A stretch of DNA of 64,000 bases, taken from the NCBI GenBank assembly GCA_963797085.1, contig CAWCOA010000006.1:310001-374000 (forward strand), in the 5' to 3' direction. A model generated the notes under the pieces. The model made no database searches. It saw nothing but the letters and a program-made list of their open reading frames with translations, and had not been told where the DNA came from. Position numbers and translations under genes: made by a program. The stretch comes from JASJBU01 sp963797085 (GTDB lineage: Bacteria > Pseudomonadota > Gammaproteobacteria > Chromatiales > Chromatiaceae). Of this stretch, positions 46,162-56,681 are shown one piece after another (position 1 is the stretch's first letter; the number at the start of each line of letters is the position of its first letter).

Positions 46162-47430
46162 ATGCGCAAACTCTACTCGCTGCTGATTCAGCTACTGATA
46201 CCCCTGCTCCTGCTCAGGCTCTACTGGCGGGGCTTCAAGGCGCCTCGCTATCGTGAGCGATGGAAAGAGCGGCTTGGCTACATTCAGGTACCTGCGCACC
46301 AGTCTTGCATCTGGCTGCATGCGGTCTCAGTCGGCGAGGTGCAGGCAGCCGTCTTGCTGATCCGGCGCTTGCTGGAAGACTATCCCCAGCTGCCGATGGT
46401 CATTACCACCACCACACCGACGGGTGCTCAGCGGGCCATGGAGTTATTTGGCGATCAGGTCCGCCACCTGTATGGGCCATTCGATGCCCCTTTCATTACC
46501 CGGCGTTTTTTCGCCCAGCTCAAGCCCAGACTGCTGATTTTGATGGAAACCGAGATCTGGCCCAATCTGATTCACGAGGCCAGTCAATGCGGGGTGCCGA
46601 CGCTGTTGGCCAATGCGCGGCTCTCCGTTCGATCCGCGCGACGCTACCACCGCATATCGGGTCTGACCCGTGAGACACTACAGAAAATCACCCTGATAGC
46701 ACCCCAGGGCGAGAGTGATGCACAACGCTTTCGGGCGCTGGGGGCACGCAGCAGCCAGGTCGAGGTGACCGGCAGCATCAAATACGATATTCATCTACCC
46801 GCCAGCCTGCGCGAACAGTCTGAGGTTCAGCGCCGGGCCTGGGGCATTGAAAGACCCGTCTGGTTGGCTGCAAGCACTCATTTTGGTGAGGAGCGATTGG
46901 TACTGCAGGCGCATCAGCGAATTCTGTCAGTGATACCTAACAGTCTGCTGGTACTGGTGCCCCGTCATCCGGAACGTTTTGATCAGGTTGCGGAACTATC
47001 CAGGGCCTTGGGCTTCAGCACGACCCGAAGATCGGAAAGCAGGGACTGTGGCCCGGAAACTGCGGTTTTTTTAGGTGATAGCATGGGTGAACTGCCTCTC
47101 TTCTTCGGCGCCTCGGACGTCGCCTTCATTGGCGGCAGTCTGGTGCCCCACGGCGGACATAATCTGCTGGAGGCCGCCGCCCAGGGCCTACCGATTCTGT
47201 TCGGCCCCCACATGTTCAATTTTACCGAGATCAGTGAGCTGTTTCTGAAGGAACAGGCGGCGCGTCAGGTGCGAGACGGGGACGAACTGGCGGAGCTGGT
47301 CACGCTTTGGCTGCAGAACGCGAGTGAACGCAGCCGCATCGGCGAAAATGGACGGGCGCTGCTTGACAGCAAGCGGGGCGCCCTGCAGAAGCTTTTAACG
47401 CATGTTGAGAGCTTACTGAATCAGCGATAA
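46162..47430 (+). CDS. waaA: 3-deoxy-D-manno-octulosonic acid (Kdo) transferase
   Basis: 422 aa GT30 enzyme. LHAVSVGEVQAA with the catalytic Glu, VITTTTPTGAQRA, METEIWPNLIHE and GGSLVPHGGHNLLEAAAQGLPILFGP are highly conserved WaaA blocks. A short hydrophobic N-terminal anchor is present. It adds Kdo to lipid IVA. It starts 16 bp after msbA, and its last 10 bp overlap the convergent gene on the minus strand. Confidence 0.96.
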   Translation: MRKLYSLLIQLLIPLLLLRLYWRGFKAPRYRERWKERLGYIQVPAHQSCIWLHAVSVGEVQAAVLLIRRLLEDYPQLPMVITTTTPTGAQRAMELFGDQVRHLYGPFDAPFITRRFFAQLKPRLLILMETEIWPNLIHEASQCGVPTLLANARLSVRSARRYHRISGLTRETLQKITLIAPQGESDAQRFRALGARSSQVEVTGSIKYDIHLPASLREQSEVQRRAWGIERPVWLAASTHFGEERLVLQAHQRILSVIPNSLLVLVPRHPERFDQVAELSRALGFSTTRRSESRDCGPETAVFLGDSMGELPLFFGASDVAFIGGSLVPHGGHNLLEAAAQGLPILFGPHMFNFTEISELFLKEQAARQVRDGDELAELVTLWLQNASERSRIGENGRALLDSKRGALQKLLTHVESLLNQR

Positions 47431-47999
47431 AGCTGAGAGATTTCGCTGAAGTGGGGGTGGTTGGCGTCACCCATCCACTCGAAGGCCACCGATTCGCTGT
47501 TGGTTATTTTCACATTCCCATGGCGCATGCGCTGGATGGCGTTTTTACGATGTGCGGCACTCCTGGAACAGATGGCGTCTTCCACTACAAAGACCTGGTA
47601 ACCCCACTGTTGCAAACCGGCAGCGGTCTGGATGATGCAGATATGCGCCTCCAGCCCGACGATCACGATCTGCTTGCGTTTTTCATCCTGTCCCAACTCC
47701 TCTTCGAATCCCGGTGCGGTACAGCAGGAGAAGGTGAGCTTGTCCTTGGCGATGGTGCCTGGAGGCATGTGCTGCATGATCTCTGGTATGGTCTCGCCGA
47801 GTCCCTTCTCGTAGTGCTCTGAAAGAATGATCGGTATGTCTAGAGAACGGGCGGTCTGACTCAGGCGATTGATGTTCGATACCATGATGTCCCGGTCGGC
47901 CTTAGGCATGGCTGTGATGAGCTTTTCCTGGACGTTCACTACCAGCAGTTGGGAGGTTGGGGCATGGCTAAGGGGTAAACTAACATTGTGTGCGCTCAT
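47421..47999 (-). CDS. Isochorismatase-like cysteine hydrolase lacking the catalytic Asp
   Basis: 192 aa. The isochorismatase/ISOC fold is clear: QLLVVNVQEKLI at the N-terminus, AKDKLTFSC with the catalytic Lys at about 87, and VGLEAHICIIQTA with the nucleophile Cys at 121. Family members have Asp in the first strand (hhhhDhQ); here the codon is AAC, Asn22. The protein may have lost hydrolase activity or act at low rate. It converges with waaA. Natural substrate is unknown even for related active proteins. Confidence 0.85.
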   Translation of the reverse strand: MSAHNVSLPLSHAPTSQLLVVNVQEKLITAMPKADRDIMVSNINRLSQTARSLDIPIILSEHYEKGLGETIPEIMQHMPPGTIAKDKLTFSCCTAPGFEEELGQDEKRKQIVIVGLEAHICIIQTAAGLQQWGYQVFVVEDAICSRSAAHRKNAIQRMRHGNVKITNSESVAFEWMGDANHPHFSEISQLYR

Positions 48000-48182
48000 G
48001 ATGTCGTCTTCCTCTACTCGTGTTCCTCAAGGGGGTCGGGTAGTTTTACCTGACCGGAAATCGCCTGCACTCAAAGTCTCTGGCTGGAGCCCAGTGACTA
48101 TAGTGTCCCGTCCCGACAACAAACCTTCATGAACTGAGCGCGCAAACTGCATAGCCGCCGCATAGCGGCTTCACTGAATCCC

Positions 48183-48854
48183 TCAGAACTCGAAGACAGC
48201 GGGTTGCTCTGCATTGATCAGCGGTGCCAGTTCGGTCTCCACGATCGGCTCTTGTTTATACTCAGTGTCGGAGAGTCTGGTGATCAGCAGCGCTTCCATG
48301 ACCGGCGCTGAGCCAATGATCACGAACAGACGCCCCCCGGTCTTGAGCTGCCGGCGAAAAATATCCGCCTGTGCGTTGCTGGGCAGTGAGCCGGTTACGG
48401 CAATCGCATCGAAGGGATCATCCTCATCCAGAGGGGCTGCCAGGGCGTCGCCGGTGCGTAGCTGGACGTTTCGCAAGCCCAGGTTTTCCAGTCTTGGGGC
48501 TGCTGTATTGCTGAAATCCTCATGTATATCGATGCTGACCACCTGGCCGGCCAACCTGGCCAGGCAGGCCGTGAGAAAACCACTGCCGGTGCCTACTTCG
48601 AGTACTCTGTCATTAGCTTGGATGTCGAGAGCCTGCAGCAGCTTGGCCTCCATCCTGGGAAACATCATCCGTTGCCCCTGACCAATCGGCACCTCGATGT
48701 CGGCGAAGGCGAGGTGCTGGTAATCTTCCGGGACGAACTGCTCTCTGGGCAACTCCTCCAGCAGGCTCAAGATCTTTGGATCGAAGATCTCCCAGGGTCT
48801 GATCTGCTGTTCAACCATGTTGAAGCGGGCCTGTGCCTTGCTGTCTGCCATCAT
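48183..48854 (-). CDS. Protein-L-isoaspartate O-methyltransferase family protein
   Basis: 223 aa. NMVEQQIRPWEIFDPKIL and REQFVPEDYQHLAFADIEVPIGQGQ, then the SAM loop LEVGTGSGFLTACLARLAG (about 75-93) and DAIAVTGSLP, fit the PCMT family. This variant is the one with VTGS rather than the VTAAPP of classical Pcm. It would repair isoaspartyl residues or methylate another target. Single gene; no tolC next to it in this window. Downstream there is a weak hairpin at about 48155-48172 without a T-run. Confidence 0.85.
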   Translation of the reverse strand: MMADSKAQARFNMVEQQIRPWEIFDPKILSLLEELPREQFVPEDYQHLAFADIEVPIGQGQRMMFPRMEAKLLQALDIQANDRVLEVGTGSGFLTACLARLAGQVVSIDIHEDFSNTAAPRLENLGLRNVQLRTGDALAAPLDEDDPFDAIAVTGSLPSNAQADIFRRQLKTGGRLFVIIGSAPVMEALLITRLSDTEYKQEPIVETELAPLINAEQPAVFEF

Positions 48855-49039
48855 TTTTGGAATCCCCTGATTTTCCTGTTGGATTTTCGAAGTGCTGGCT
48901 TAGCCTACGGATTTTGTACCTTGCAGGCAAGAATTAGCCAAAGGCCCCGCTGTTAATTATCCCTCTAGAATCCACTGGGAATAGGCTGGGCGAAGAATTG
49001 CATTAGCTTCGGCCTTCTTTATACTGTGCATGACTTACG

Positions 49040-49126
49040 CAAGCTGGGGGCGCCTGTGCATATAACAGGCTGAGAGAGACCCTTTGAACCTGAACCAGAT
49101 AATGCTGGCGAAGGGAAGCTGAACGC
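49040..49126 (+). promoter_or_regulatory. TPP (THI-box) riboswitch upstream of thiC
   Basis: Contains GGGGGCGCC, the core CTGAGAGAGACCCTTTGAACC, and GATAATGCTGGCGAAGGGAAGC, the conserved pyrimidine- and pyrophosphate-sensor arms of the THI element. It lies 40 bp before the thiC ATG, so TPP binding probably hides the ribosome site (GAAGGAG at about 49155) or attenuates transcription. The rest of 48855-49039 shows no gene. Confidence 0.96.
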
Positions 49127-49166
49127 CAGATGCGCTCTTCTTCCCTACGTATGAAGGAGAACCGCA

Positions 49167-51056
<1,890 letters not shown>

Positions 51057-51066
51057 TCCGCTGTTG

Positions 51067-51366
51067 ATGACGCAAAATACCTTCCCTTTAATTGCCTCGG
51101 GCATTGGATTGGTGCTGATCCTGGTGCTGGTCCGTTCCGTTACAGGTGATGCAGGCGATGAACCCCTGCTGCCTGCCTTGACTCTGCTCTTCATCAGTGA
51201 GTTTGGCTTTCTGGTGACCATTGCCGGCGCCTGGGTTGGTGGCCGGGCATGGTTGATAGAGCGCAACCAGCATGGGATCTTGCTTGCTGCACTCGCTTGT
51301 CTGGCGTTGGCTCTGGCTTTTCTTTATCTGGGGCTGAGCCTGTGGGGCGGAGTCGCCCCTGCCTGA
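51067..51366 (+). CDS. Small three-helix membrane protein
   Basis: 99 aa from ATG 51067. Hydrophobic stretches at about 7-26, 37-60 and 72-95; between them an acidic loop (GDAGDEP) and a short basic loop. No known motif. It starts 11 bp after thiC and 3 bp before the pseudouridine synthase gene, so it probably rides in the thiC transcript. Function unknown. Confidence 0.65.
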   Translation: MTQNTFPLIASGIGLVLILVLVRSVTGDAGDEPLLPALTLLFISEFGFLVTIAGAWVGGRAWLIERNQHGILLAALACLALALAFLYLGLSLWGGVAPA

Positions 51367-51368
51367 TC

Positions 51369-52067
51369 ATGCGGCTTGACCGTTACCTCAGTAACGTAAC
51401 GGTTCTGACCCGTTCCCAGGCCCAGAAAGCGATTCGCAACGGACGGGCGAAGGTAAACGGCGAGGCTGTAAAGAGCCCGTCAATGGTTGTTCCGGAAGGG
51501 GCGGCAGTGCAGCTTGATGGCGAGAAGGTGGCTCGTCCGGGTTATCGTTACTTCATGTTGAACAAGCCAACTGGTTATGTGTGCTCCACCCATGACCGGC
51601 ACAACAGCTCCGTGCTGGAGCTGCTGGATGAGCCGGTCCTGACGCGGCTGCACTTCGCCGGCCGTCTCGATATCGACACCACCGGGCTGGTATTGATCAC
51701 CGATGATGGCGACTGGTCACATCGGATTACAGCACCCAGCCGAAAATCCCCCAAGCGCTATCTTGTCAGCCTGGCTGAACCGCTTTTCGATAAGGATGCC
51801 GGCAAGCTCCGGGCTGGTCTGTTGTTGCGCAATGAAAAAGCCCCCACGCGACCGGCTGAACTGGATTACCTTTCGGCAACGCAGGTCAGGCTGACTATCA
51901 CGGAAGGCCGCTATCATCAGGTAAAACGGATGATGGCCGCGGTGGGCAACCGGGTGATCGCTCTGCACCGGGAGTCTGTGGCATCCCTGGCGCTCGATCC
52001 CGGCCTTCAAGCAGGCCGTTATCGTGCATTGACTGCGGCGGAAATCGCTTTAGCAATGCAGGATTAA
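51369..52067 (+). CDS. rsuA: 16S rRNA pseudouridine synthase, RsuA type
   Basis: 232 aa from ATG 51369 (MRLDRYLSN), which fits the family; the frame is open further upstream but that part reads as the shadow of the previous gene. N-terminal S4 RNA-binding domain (residues 1-60), then the catalytic GRLDIDTTGLVLITDDGDW with the essential Asp, and KRYLVSLAEPL. RsuA modifies U516 of 16S rRNA. RluB/E/F paralogues are the alternative, but the short size and motif details favour RsuA. It converges with rapA. Confidence 0.88.
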   Translation: MRLDRYLSNVTVLTRSQAQKAIRNGRAKVNGEAVKSPSMVVPEGAAVQLDGEKVARPGYRYFMLNKPTGYVCSTHDRHNSSVLELLDEPVLTRLHFAGRLDIDTTGLVLITDDGDWSHRITAPSRKSPKRYLVSLAEPLFDKDAGKLRAGLLLRNEKAPTRPAELDYLSATQVRLTITEGRYHQVKRMMAAVGNRVIALHRESVASLALDPGLQAGRYRALTAAEIALAMQD

Positions 52068-52084
52068 TTACCCGACGGCATCGC

Positions 52085-54970
52085 TTAAAGGGTGACAATC
52101 AAGCGCACGGCATCCCAGCGGATGCCGGCAGCCTGCAGGTGTTTGTGTAGGGCCAGTCCCTGGGCCTGCAGGGCTTCGACCTCTTCCGTTCTGACGTTCG
52201 GGTTATGCCGCTTGAGCGCAACCATGCGCTGAATCTCGTCGGTATAGTGCTCCATCATTTCATTCACGACCTGATTGATCAGCTCGGGTGATGCCTGCTG
52301 AGCGGTGTTTTTCGCAAGGTTCGCCAGCTTGCGGATCTGCTGCCGATACTGCCGGATGACCGGTGCGACAGTCCGGGCTTCAAGGGGCCTGCCGCTATCG
52401 GTGAGTTCATCGCAGCTGTAGAGATGATCCAGGCGATGGCCTTGGTCGTTGACCAGAACACGAATCAGGGTAGGTGGCAGAAATCGTCCGGCCTGCAGGC
52501 TGCGAGGCGCCACGCTGTGTAAAACGAAAAGACCCTCAAGCAGCAACTGACCAGGTTCAAGATCGGGGTGTTTGAAGCTTATCGCACAACTGTTGCCGGA
52601 TTCCTGGTTGACCACCAATTGCATGGCCTCGGTGATCATGGGATGTTCCCAGGTGATGAATTGCCGGTCCTCGTGGGCAAGGGCGGTAGAGCGGCTCAAG
52701 GTCAGTGTCAAGCCCTCTTCATTCAGGCCGGGAAAGCTATTGGCTGTGACCTGTTCACCGGGTCGGACAATAAAACTGTCCAGTCCGAGTACTTCGCTTT
52801 CCACATTGAAGCTGTTGAAGAGCCGGTTCAGGTAGACTTTCAGATCAGGATCGTGATCCTGCGCCGTCAGTTCCGAGACCAGGTTGCTGGCGCCGGGCTC
52901 ACGACAGGCGCCGAGTTCCAGCAGATGGTTGCGGCCCTGTTGCAGGCGTTGTTGGGTCTCTTTGACCAGCAGTTGCGTGGTTTCAATGAGCTGTTGCAGG
53001 TCATCGTCCTGGATCTCCTCTTCCAGGGCTTGGAGTAACAGGGGCTCCAGCTTTGCTCGGATGCTCTGCGCCCCGGGAACATGCTTGCGAAAGGTGTCGA
53101 GTCCCTCCTGATACCAGCGCAGCAGGGTTGCCTGTGGTCCAGGATTCAGGTAAGGGACGTGAATACGCACCGTTTCTTGCTGGCCGATCCGGTCCAGACG
53201 GCCAATTCTTTGTTCCAACAGGTCGGGGTCGAGAGGCAGATCGAACAGCACCAGGTGATGCGCGAATTGAAAGTTGCGCCCTTCGCTGCCGATTTCCGAG
53301 CAGAGCAGGACCCGGGCGCCTTCATCCATATCGGCAAACCAGGCGGCTGCTCGATCCCGTTCCAGAATGCTCATAGCCTCGTGAAACAGGGCCGCGTTGA
53401 TACCGGTGCGGATCCTCAGGGCCTCCTGGAGTTCAACAGCAGTGGTGGCATGCGCGCAGATCAAGAGTACTTTTGAGTCCGGTATCAGCTGTAGAAACTG
53501 GATCAGCCAGTCCACCCGCGGATCCTCTTTCCACCAGTCTTGCTCTGTGTTTCGTCTGAATATCAGCTCCGGCGAAAGTCGTTCACTGATGCTGGTTGAT
53601 CCATTGGCTTGCTGGAGATGTTGTCCATAGCTGTCTGGAATCTCCAGGGGATAGGCCTGCAGCCGCCGTTCAGGAAAACCGGGTATTCGTGCGCGGGTGT
53701 TGCGGAACAGCACTCTGCCGGTGCCGTGGCGATCCAGTAACAGCTGGATCAGCGATTGGCGCGCCTCCTCACGATGCAGCGGGTCACTGCTGGGGTCGTT
53801 AACGAGTTCGAGTAGTGGTCGGCTGTCTGCTTCCCCCAGAATATCCAGCAGATGCTGTGCTGAGCGCTCCGGCAGGCTGTCCTGCTGCAGGAGATGCTCC
53901 ACCGCTTCTGCCACCGGTTGGTAGTTTTTCTCCTCTTCAAGAAAAGCCTTGAGATTGTAATAACGGTCCGGATCGAGCAGGCGCAGACGGGCAAAATGGC
54001 CTTCCTGACCAAGCTGTTCAGGGGTGGCGGTGAGCAAGAGAATGCCGGGAGTCGAACGTGACAGGGCCTCAACCAGCAGGTATTCGGCGCTTGGTGCAGC
54101 CTCTGACCAGGTCAGGTGATGGGCCTCGTCGACGATGAGGAGATCCCATTCGCCCTGCAGCGCCTCTGACAGCCGTTGCGGATTATCTTTGAACAGCTGC
54201 AGGCTGCAGAGCACCAGCTGTTCCGCATGGAAGGGATTGTCGCCCTGGCCCGATTCCTGAATTGCTGTGCAGCGCTGTTCATCGAGGATGCTGAATTTCA
54301 GGTTGAAACGGCGCAGCAGTTCCACCAGCCACTGGTGGACCAGTGGATCAGGCACCAGGATCAGCACCCGGTTTGCCCGTCCGGTGTGTAACTGGTGATG
54401 CAGGATCAGGCAGGCTTCAATGGTCTTGCCAAGCCCGACCTCGTCGGCCAGCAGCACCCTGGGTGACGGCCGATTGGCGACTTCATGCGCGATATAGAGC
54501 TGATGCGGAATCAGGTCAATGCGGCCGCCGGCCAGGCCCAGGGTGGAAGACTGCTCCAGGCGTCCCAGGTGCTCCAGGGTCTGATAGCGCAGGTCGAACC
54601 ATTGTACTGCATCGATCTGCCCGGCCAGCAGTCGGTCCTGTGGTTTATTGAAGCGGATCAGATTGCTCAGCTCTCCTTCACTCAGGCTGGCCTCGGTGCC
54701 GTCACTGCGCCGGCCCCAGTAGGTGATCAGGCCTGCCTGTTCCTCGGTCCGAGTTATCAGTAATTGCCAGCCTTCGTGGCTTTCTACCTCGTCACCCTCA
54801 CTGAACATGACTCGGGTCAGAGGCGCATTCGGCGCGGCATAGACACGTGTCTCCCCTGCAGCCATGAAGAGCAGCGTGACCGTGCGGCCTTCGGTCTTGA
54901 GTACGGTGCCGAGACCCAGTTCAGACTCGGTGTCACTGATCCAACGCTGGCCGGGAATGAAACGGGTCAT
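52085..54970 (-). CDS. rapA: RNA polymerase-associated protein RapA (SWI2/SNF2 ATPase)
   Basis: 961 aa, the normal RapA length. N-terminal Tudor-like domains (RFIPGQRWISDTESELGLGTVLK) are followed by the ATPase lobe with LLADEVGLGKTIEAC (Lys at about 182) and DEAHHL. The helicase C lobe has CSEIGSEGRNFQFAHHLVLFDLPLDPDLLEQRIGRLDRIGQ, and a long C-terminal region follows. RapA frees RNA polymerase for recycling after termination. Intact, in its own transcription unit. Confidence 0.97.
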   Translation of the reverse strand: MTRFIPGQRWISDTESELGLGTVLKTEGRTVTLLFMAAGETRVYAAPNAPLTRVMFSEGDEVESHEGWQLLITRTEEQAGLITYWGRRSDGTEASLSEGELSNLIRFNKPQDRLLAGQIDAVQWFDLRYQTLEHLGRLEQSSTLGLAGGRIDLIPHQLYIAHEVANRPSPRVLLADEVGLGKTIEACLILHHQLHTGRANRVLILVPDPLVHQWLVELLRRFNLKFSILDEQRCTAIQESGQGDNPFHAEQLVLCSLQLFKDNPQRLSEALQGEWDLLIVDEAHHLTWSEAAPSAEYLLVEALSRSTPGILLLTATPEQLGQEGHFARLRLLDPDRYYNLKAFLEEEKNYQPVAEAVEHLLQQDSLPERSAQHLLDILGEADSRPLLELVNDPSSDPLHREEARQSLIQLLLDRHGTGRVLFRNTRARIPGFPERRLQAYPLEIPDSYGQHLQQANGSTSISERLSPELIFRRNTEQDWWKEDPRVDWLIQFLQLIPDSKVLLICAHATTAVELQEALRIRTGINAALFHEAMSILERDRAAAWFADMDEGARVLLCSEIGSEGRNFQFAHHLVLFDLPLDPDLLEQRIGRLDRIGQQETVRIHVPYLNPGPQATLLRWYQEGLDTFRKHVPGAQSIRAKLEPLLLQALEEEIQDDDLQQLIETTQLLVKETQQRLQQGRNHLLELGACREPGASNLVSELTAQDHDPDLKVYLNRLFNSFNVESEVLGLDSFIVRPGEQVTANSFPGLNEEGLTLTLSRSTALAHEDRQFITWEHPMITEAMQLVVNQESGNSCAISFKHPDLEPGQLLLEGLFVLHSVAPRSLQAGRFLPPTLIRVLVNDQGHRLDHLYSCDELTDSGRPLEARTVAPVIRQYRQQIRKLANLAKNTAQQASPELINQVVNEMMEHYTDEIQRMVALKRHNPNVRTEEVEALQAQGLALHKHLQAAGIRWDAVRLIVTL

Positions 54971-55118
54971 GGAGCTTATCCTGCAAAAAGCCAGAGATGA
55001 TAATGATTTCAGTCAGCTCAGGCTAGACGTTTGGTGTGCGCATAAGTGGTTGCCGAATTCATCGGACACTTGAGTATCTTCCGTATGCCTGAAAAATAGA
55101 GCCAAAATTTCACAGGGG

Positions 55119-55355
55119 ATGACAGCGTCGGAAAAGATATTCGAGAGTGCACTCTGGAACAGCCGCATGGTTGTGCTGGCGGCTGTGGTGGCGAGTCTGG
55201 CGGCATCTTTCGGGATGTTTTACAAGGCCTCCGTGGACGCTTATTACATGATCAGCCATCTGTTTCATTTCGGCCTGAAGCCGGAATTGTGCATTTTAGA
55301 CTGTCGAGAGGAAATGAAACTTTACCGTTGGTGCAACATCCAATGTAAAGTTTGA
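55119..55355 (+). pseudogene. Truncated YqhA (UPF0114) family membrane protein
   Basis: 78 aa. The first 50 residues (IFESALWNSRMVVLAAVVAS and MFYKASVDAYYMISHL) match the N-terminus of YqhA-type membrane proteins, which are normally about 160-180 aa with four helices. From about residue 55 the sequence (LDCREEMKLYRWCNIQC) no longer matches, and a stop follows. The 3' two-thirds is therefore missing, probably by deletion. No remnant was seen before the cytochrome gene at 55491. Confidence 0.7.
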
Positions 55356-55490
55356 TGAATTTTTGATTATTATGGACGTGTAAAATTAAGTTCATGGTAA
55401 TATAATCATCGGTCGGGATGTGTCGGGGTGAGACTGCTAGCCTTGCACATTCAGCAGTTTTTATTAACTTGAGAATAGAGGTTTATCCCT

Positions 55491-55811
55491 ATGTTGAAGA
55501 TGAAAGGTTTAGTGCTGGCTGTCAGTGCTGTTCTCTCCCTTGGTGTGATGAGTTCTGCCGCCGCTGCTGATGGCGCCTCTCTCTATAAGTCCAAGACCTG
55601 CTTCTCCTGCCACGGCCAGGATGCCCAGACACCTATCATGCCGACCTATCCGAAGCTGGCAGGCCAGAACGCAGATTATGCATACAATCAGATGATGGAT
55701 ATCAAGAGCGGCGCCCGCAACAATGGCCAGGCCGCTGCAATGAAAGGAATTATGGCGATGGTCTCTGCTGAAGAGGCGAAGGCTATTGCAGACTGGCTGA
55801 GCACCCAGTAG
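55491..55811 (+). CDS. Class I cytochrome c, single heme
   Basis: 106 aa. A signal peptide (1-24, ending SSAAAA) exports it to the periplasm. CFSCH is the heme-binding CxxCH, and the probable distal Met ligand lies in MKGIMAMVSAEE. PTYPKLAGQNADYAYNQMMDIKSGARNN resembles cytochrome c4/c553 domains. It is a soluble electron carrier. AGAGG ribosome site 9 nt upstream; a strong terminator follows. Confidence 0.92.
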   Translation: MLKMKGLVLAVSAVLSLGVMSSAAAADGASLYKSKTCFSCHGQDAQTPIMPTYPKLAGQNADYAYNQMMDIKSGARNNGQAAAMKGIMAMVSAEEAKAIADWLSTQ

Positions 55812-55865
55812 TCGGGTCTGTTTAGACCCAGGCAGGTGACGCCTGCTGAAGCTGGTATGACTCTG

Positions 55866-55902
55866 AAGGGCCGAAGGTAATAATTGCCGTCGGCCCTTTT
55901 TT
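55866..55902 (+). terminator. Rho-independent terminator after cytochrome c
   Basis: GGGCCGA and TCGGCCC arms enclose an inner GGTAAT/ATTGCC stem, followed by six T. It lies 54 bp after the cytochrome stop. The remaining bases to 56113 hold no visible gene. Confidence 0.9.
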
Positions 55903-56113
55903 ATGGGTGAAAAATCGGTTGATCGAGATTATCTGCGCCATTTCACTGAATTTAGTCCTTGTAATACTCAAGCGTGGAGCAGGTTGTGTGAACTTGGAAG
56001 CGGTTGGCTATAATCGGCGTCATGCTGGTCTGGAGGGGTGAGTCCGGGGCTTTTCGGACAGGTCTCTAACTAGTCAGCAAATACAAACAAATCAAAGCAG
56101 TACGGAGAAAGTT

Positions 56114-56602
56114 ATGTTGAATAGAAATTTTACGGCCATCGCAGCCTTGGCGCTGCTGACCCTCAGTGGTGGGGCGTTTGCTCAACAGGCTGCGGACATG
56201 ATCGAGGTCGAGGACCCTTACGTGAGAGCTGTGCCGCCTGGCCAGCCCAATTCGGCGTCCTTCATGGCGCTGACTAACAGTGACGCGCAGGGGCATGCGC
56301 TGGTGGCGGCGGAGAGCCCGGTTTCAAAGGTTGTGGAATTACACACTCACACCATGGTGGATGGCATGATGCGCATGCGTCCGGTGGAAAAAATTGAGCT
56401 GCCGGCAGGAGAGCAGGTTGCCCTGCAGCCGGGTGGTCTGCATGTAATGCTGATCGGTTTGCAACAGAAGCTGGTGCCCGGTGAGGATATTCCGATCACC
56501 CTGACTTTTGAGGATGGTTCGAAACAACAGATCACGGCCCCCGTGCGCAAGCTGCAGATGCACATGAAGCCTATGGATCATTCGGAGCATATGAAGCATT
56601 AA
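56114..56602 (+). CDS. Copper chaperone PCu(A)C
   Basis: 162 aa with a signal peptide (1-23, ending GGAFAQQ). The PCuAC domain has EDPYVRAVPPGQPNSASFM, then HTHTMVDGMMRMRPV and GGLHVMLIGLQ, which hold the His and Met copper(I) ligands of the H(M)x10Mx21HxM motif. It delivers copper to the CuA or CuB site of cytochrome oxidases in the periplasm. A His/Met-rich tail (MHMKPMDHSEHMKH) may bind extra copper. GGAG ribosome site. Confidence 0.94.
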   Translation: MLNRNFTAIAALALLTLSGGAFAQQAADMIEVEDPYVRAVPPGQPNSASFMALTNSDAQGHALVAAESPVSKVVELHTHTMVDGMMRMRPVEKIELPAGEQVALQPGGLHVMLIGLQQKLVPGEDIPITLTFEDGSKQQITAPVRKLQMHMKPMDHSEHMKH

Positions 56603-56626
56603 ACAGGTCTGAGTCCCAATTCACCG

Positions 56627-56655
56627 GTCCGTTCATACTGAGCGGACTTTTTTTT
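56627..56655 (+). terminator. Rho-independent terminator after PCu(A)C
   Basis: Stem GTCCGTTCA with TGAGCGGAC, three-base loop TAC, then eight T, 25 bp after the stop. Confidence 0.92.
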
Positions 56656-56681
56656 GACTGTCATTTTGTACCACAACTCAT

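Noticed and set aside
48133..48180. Hairpin after the isoaspartyl methyltransferase gene as terminator
   Set aside because: Only a 6-bp stem and no T-run on the minus strand.
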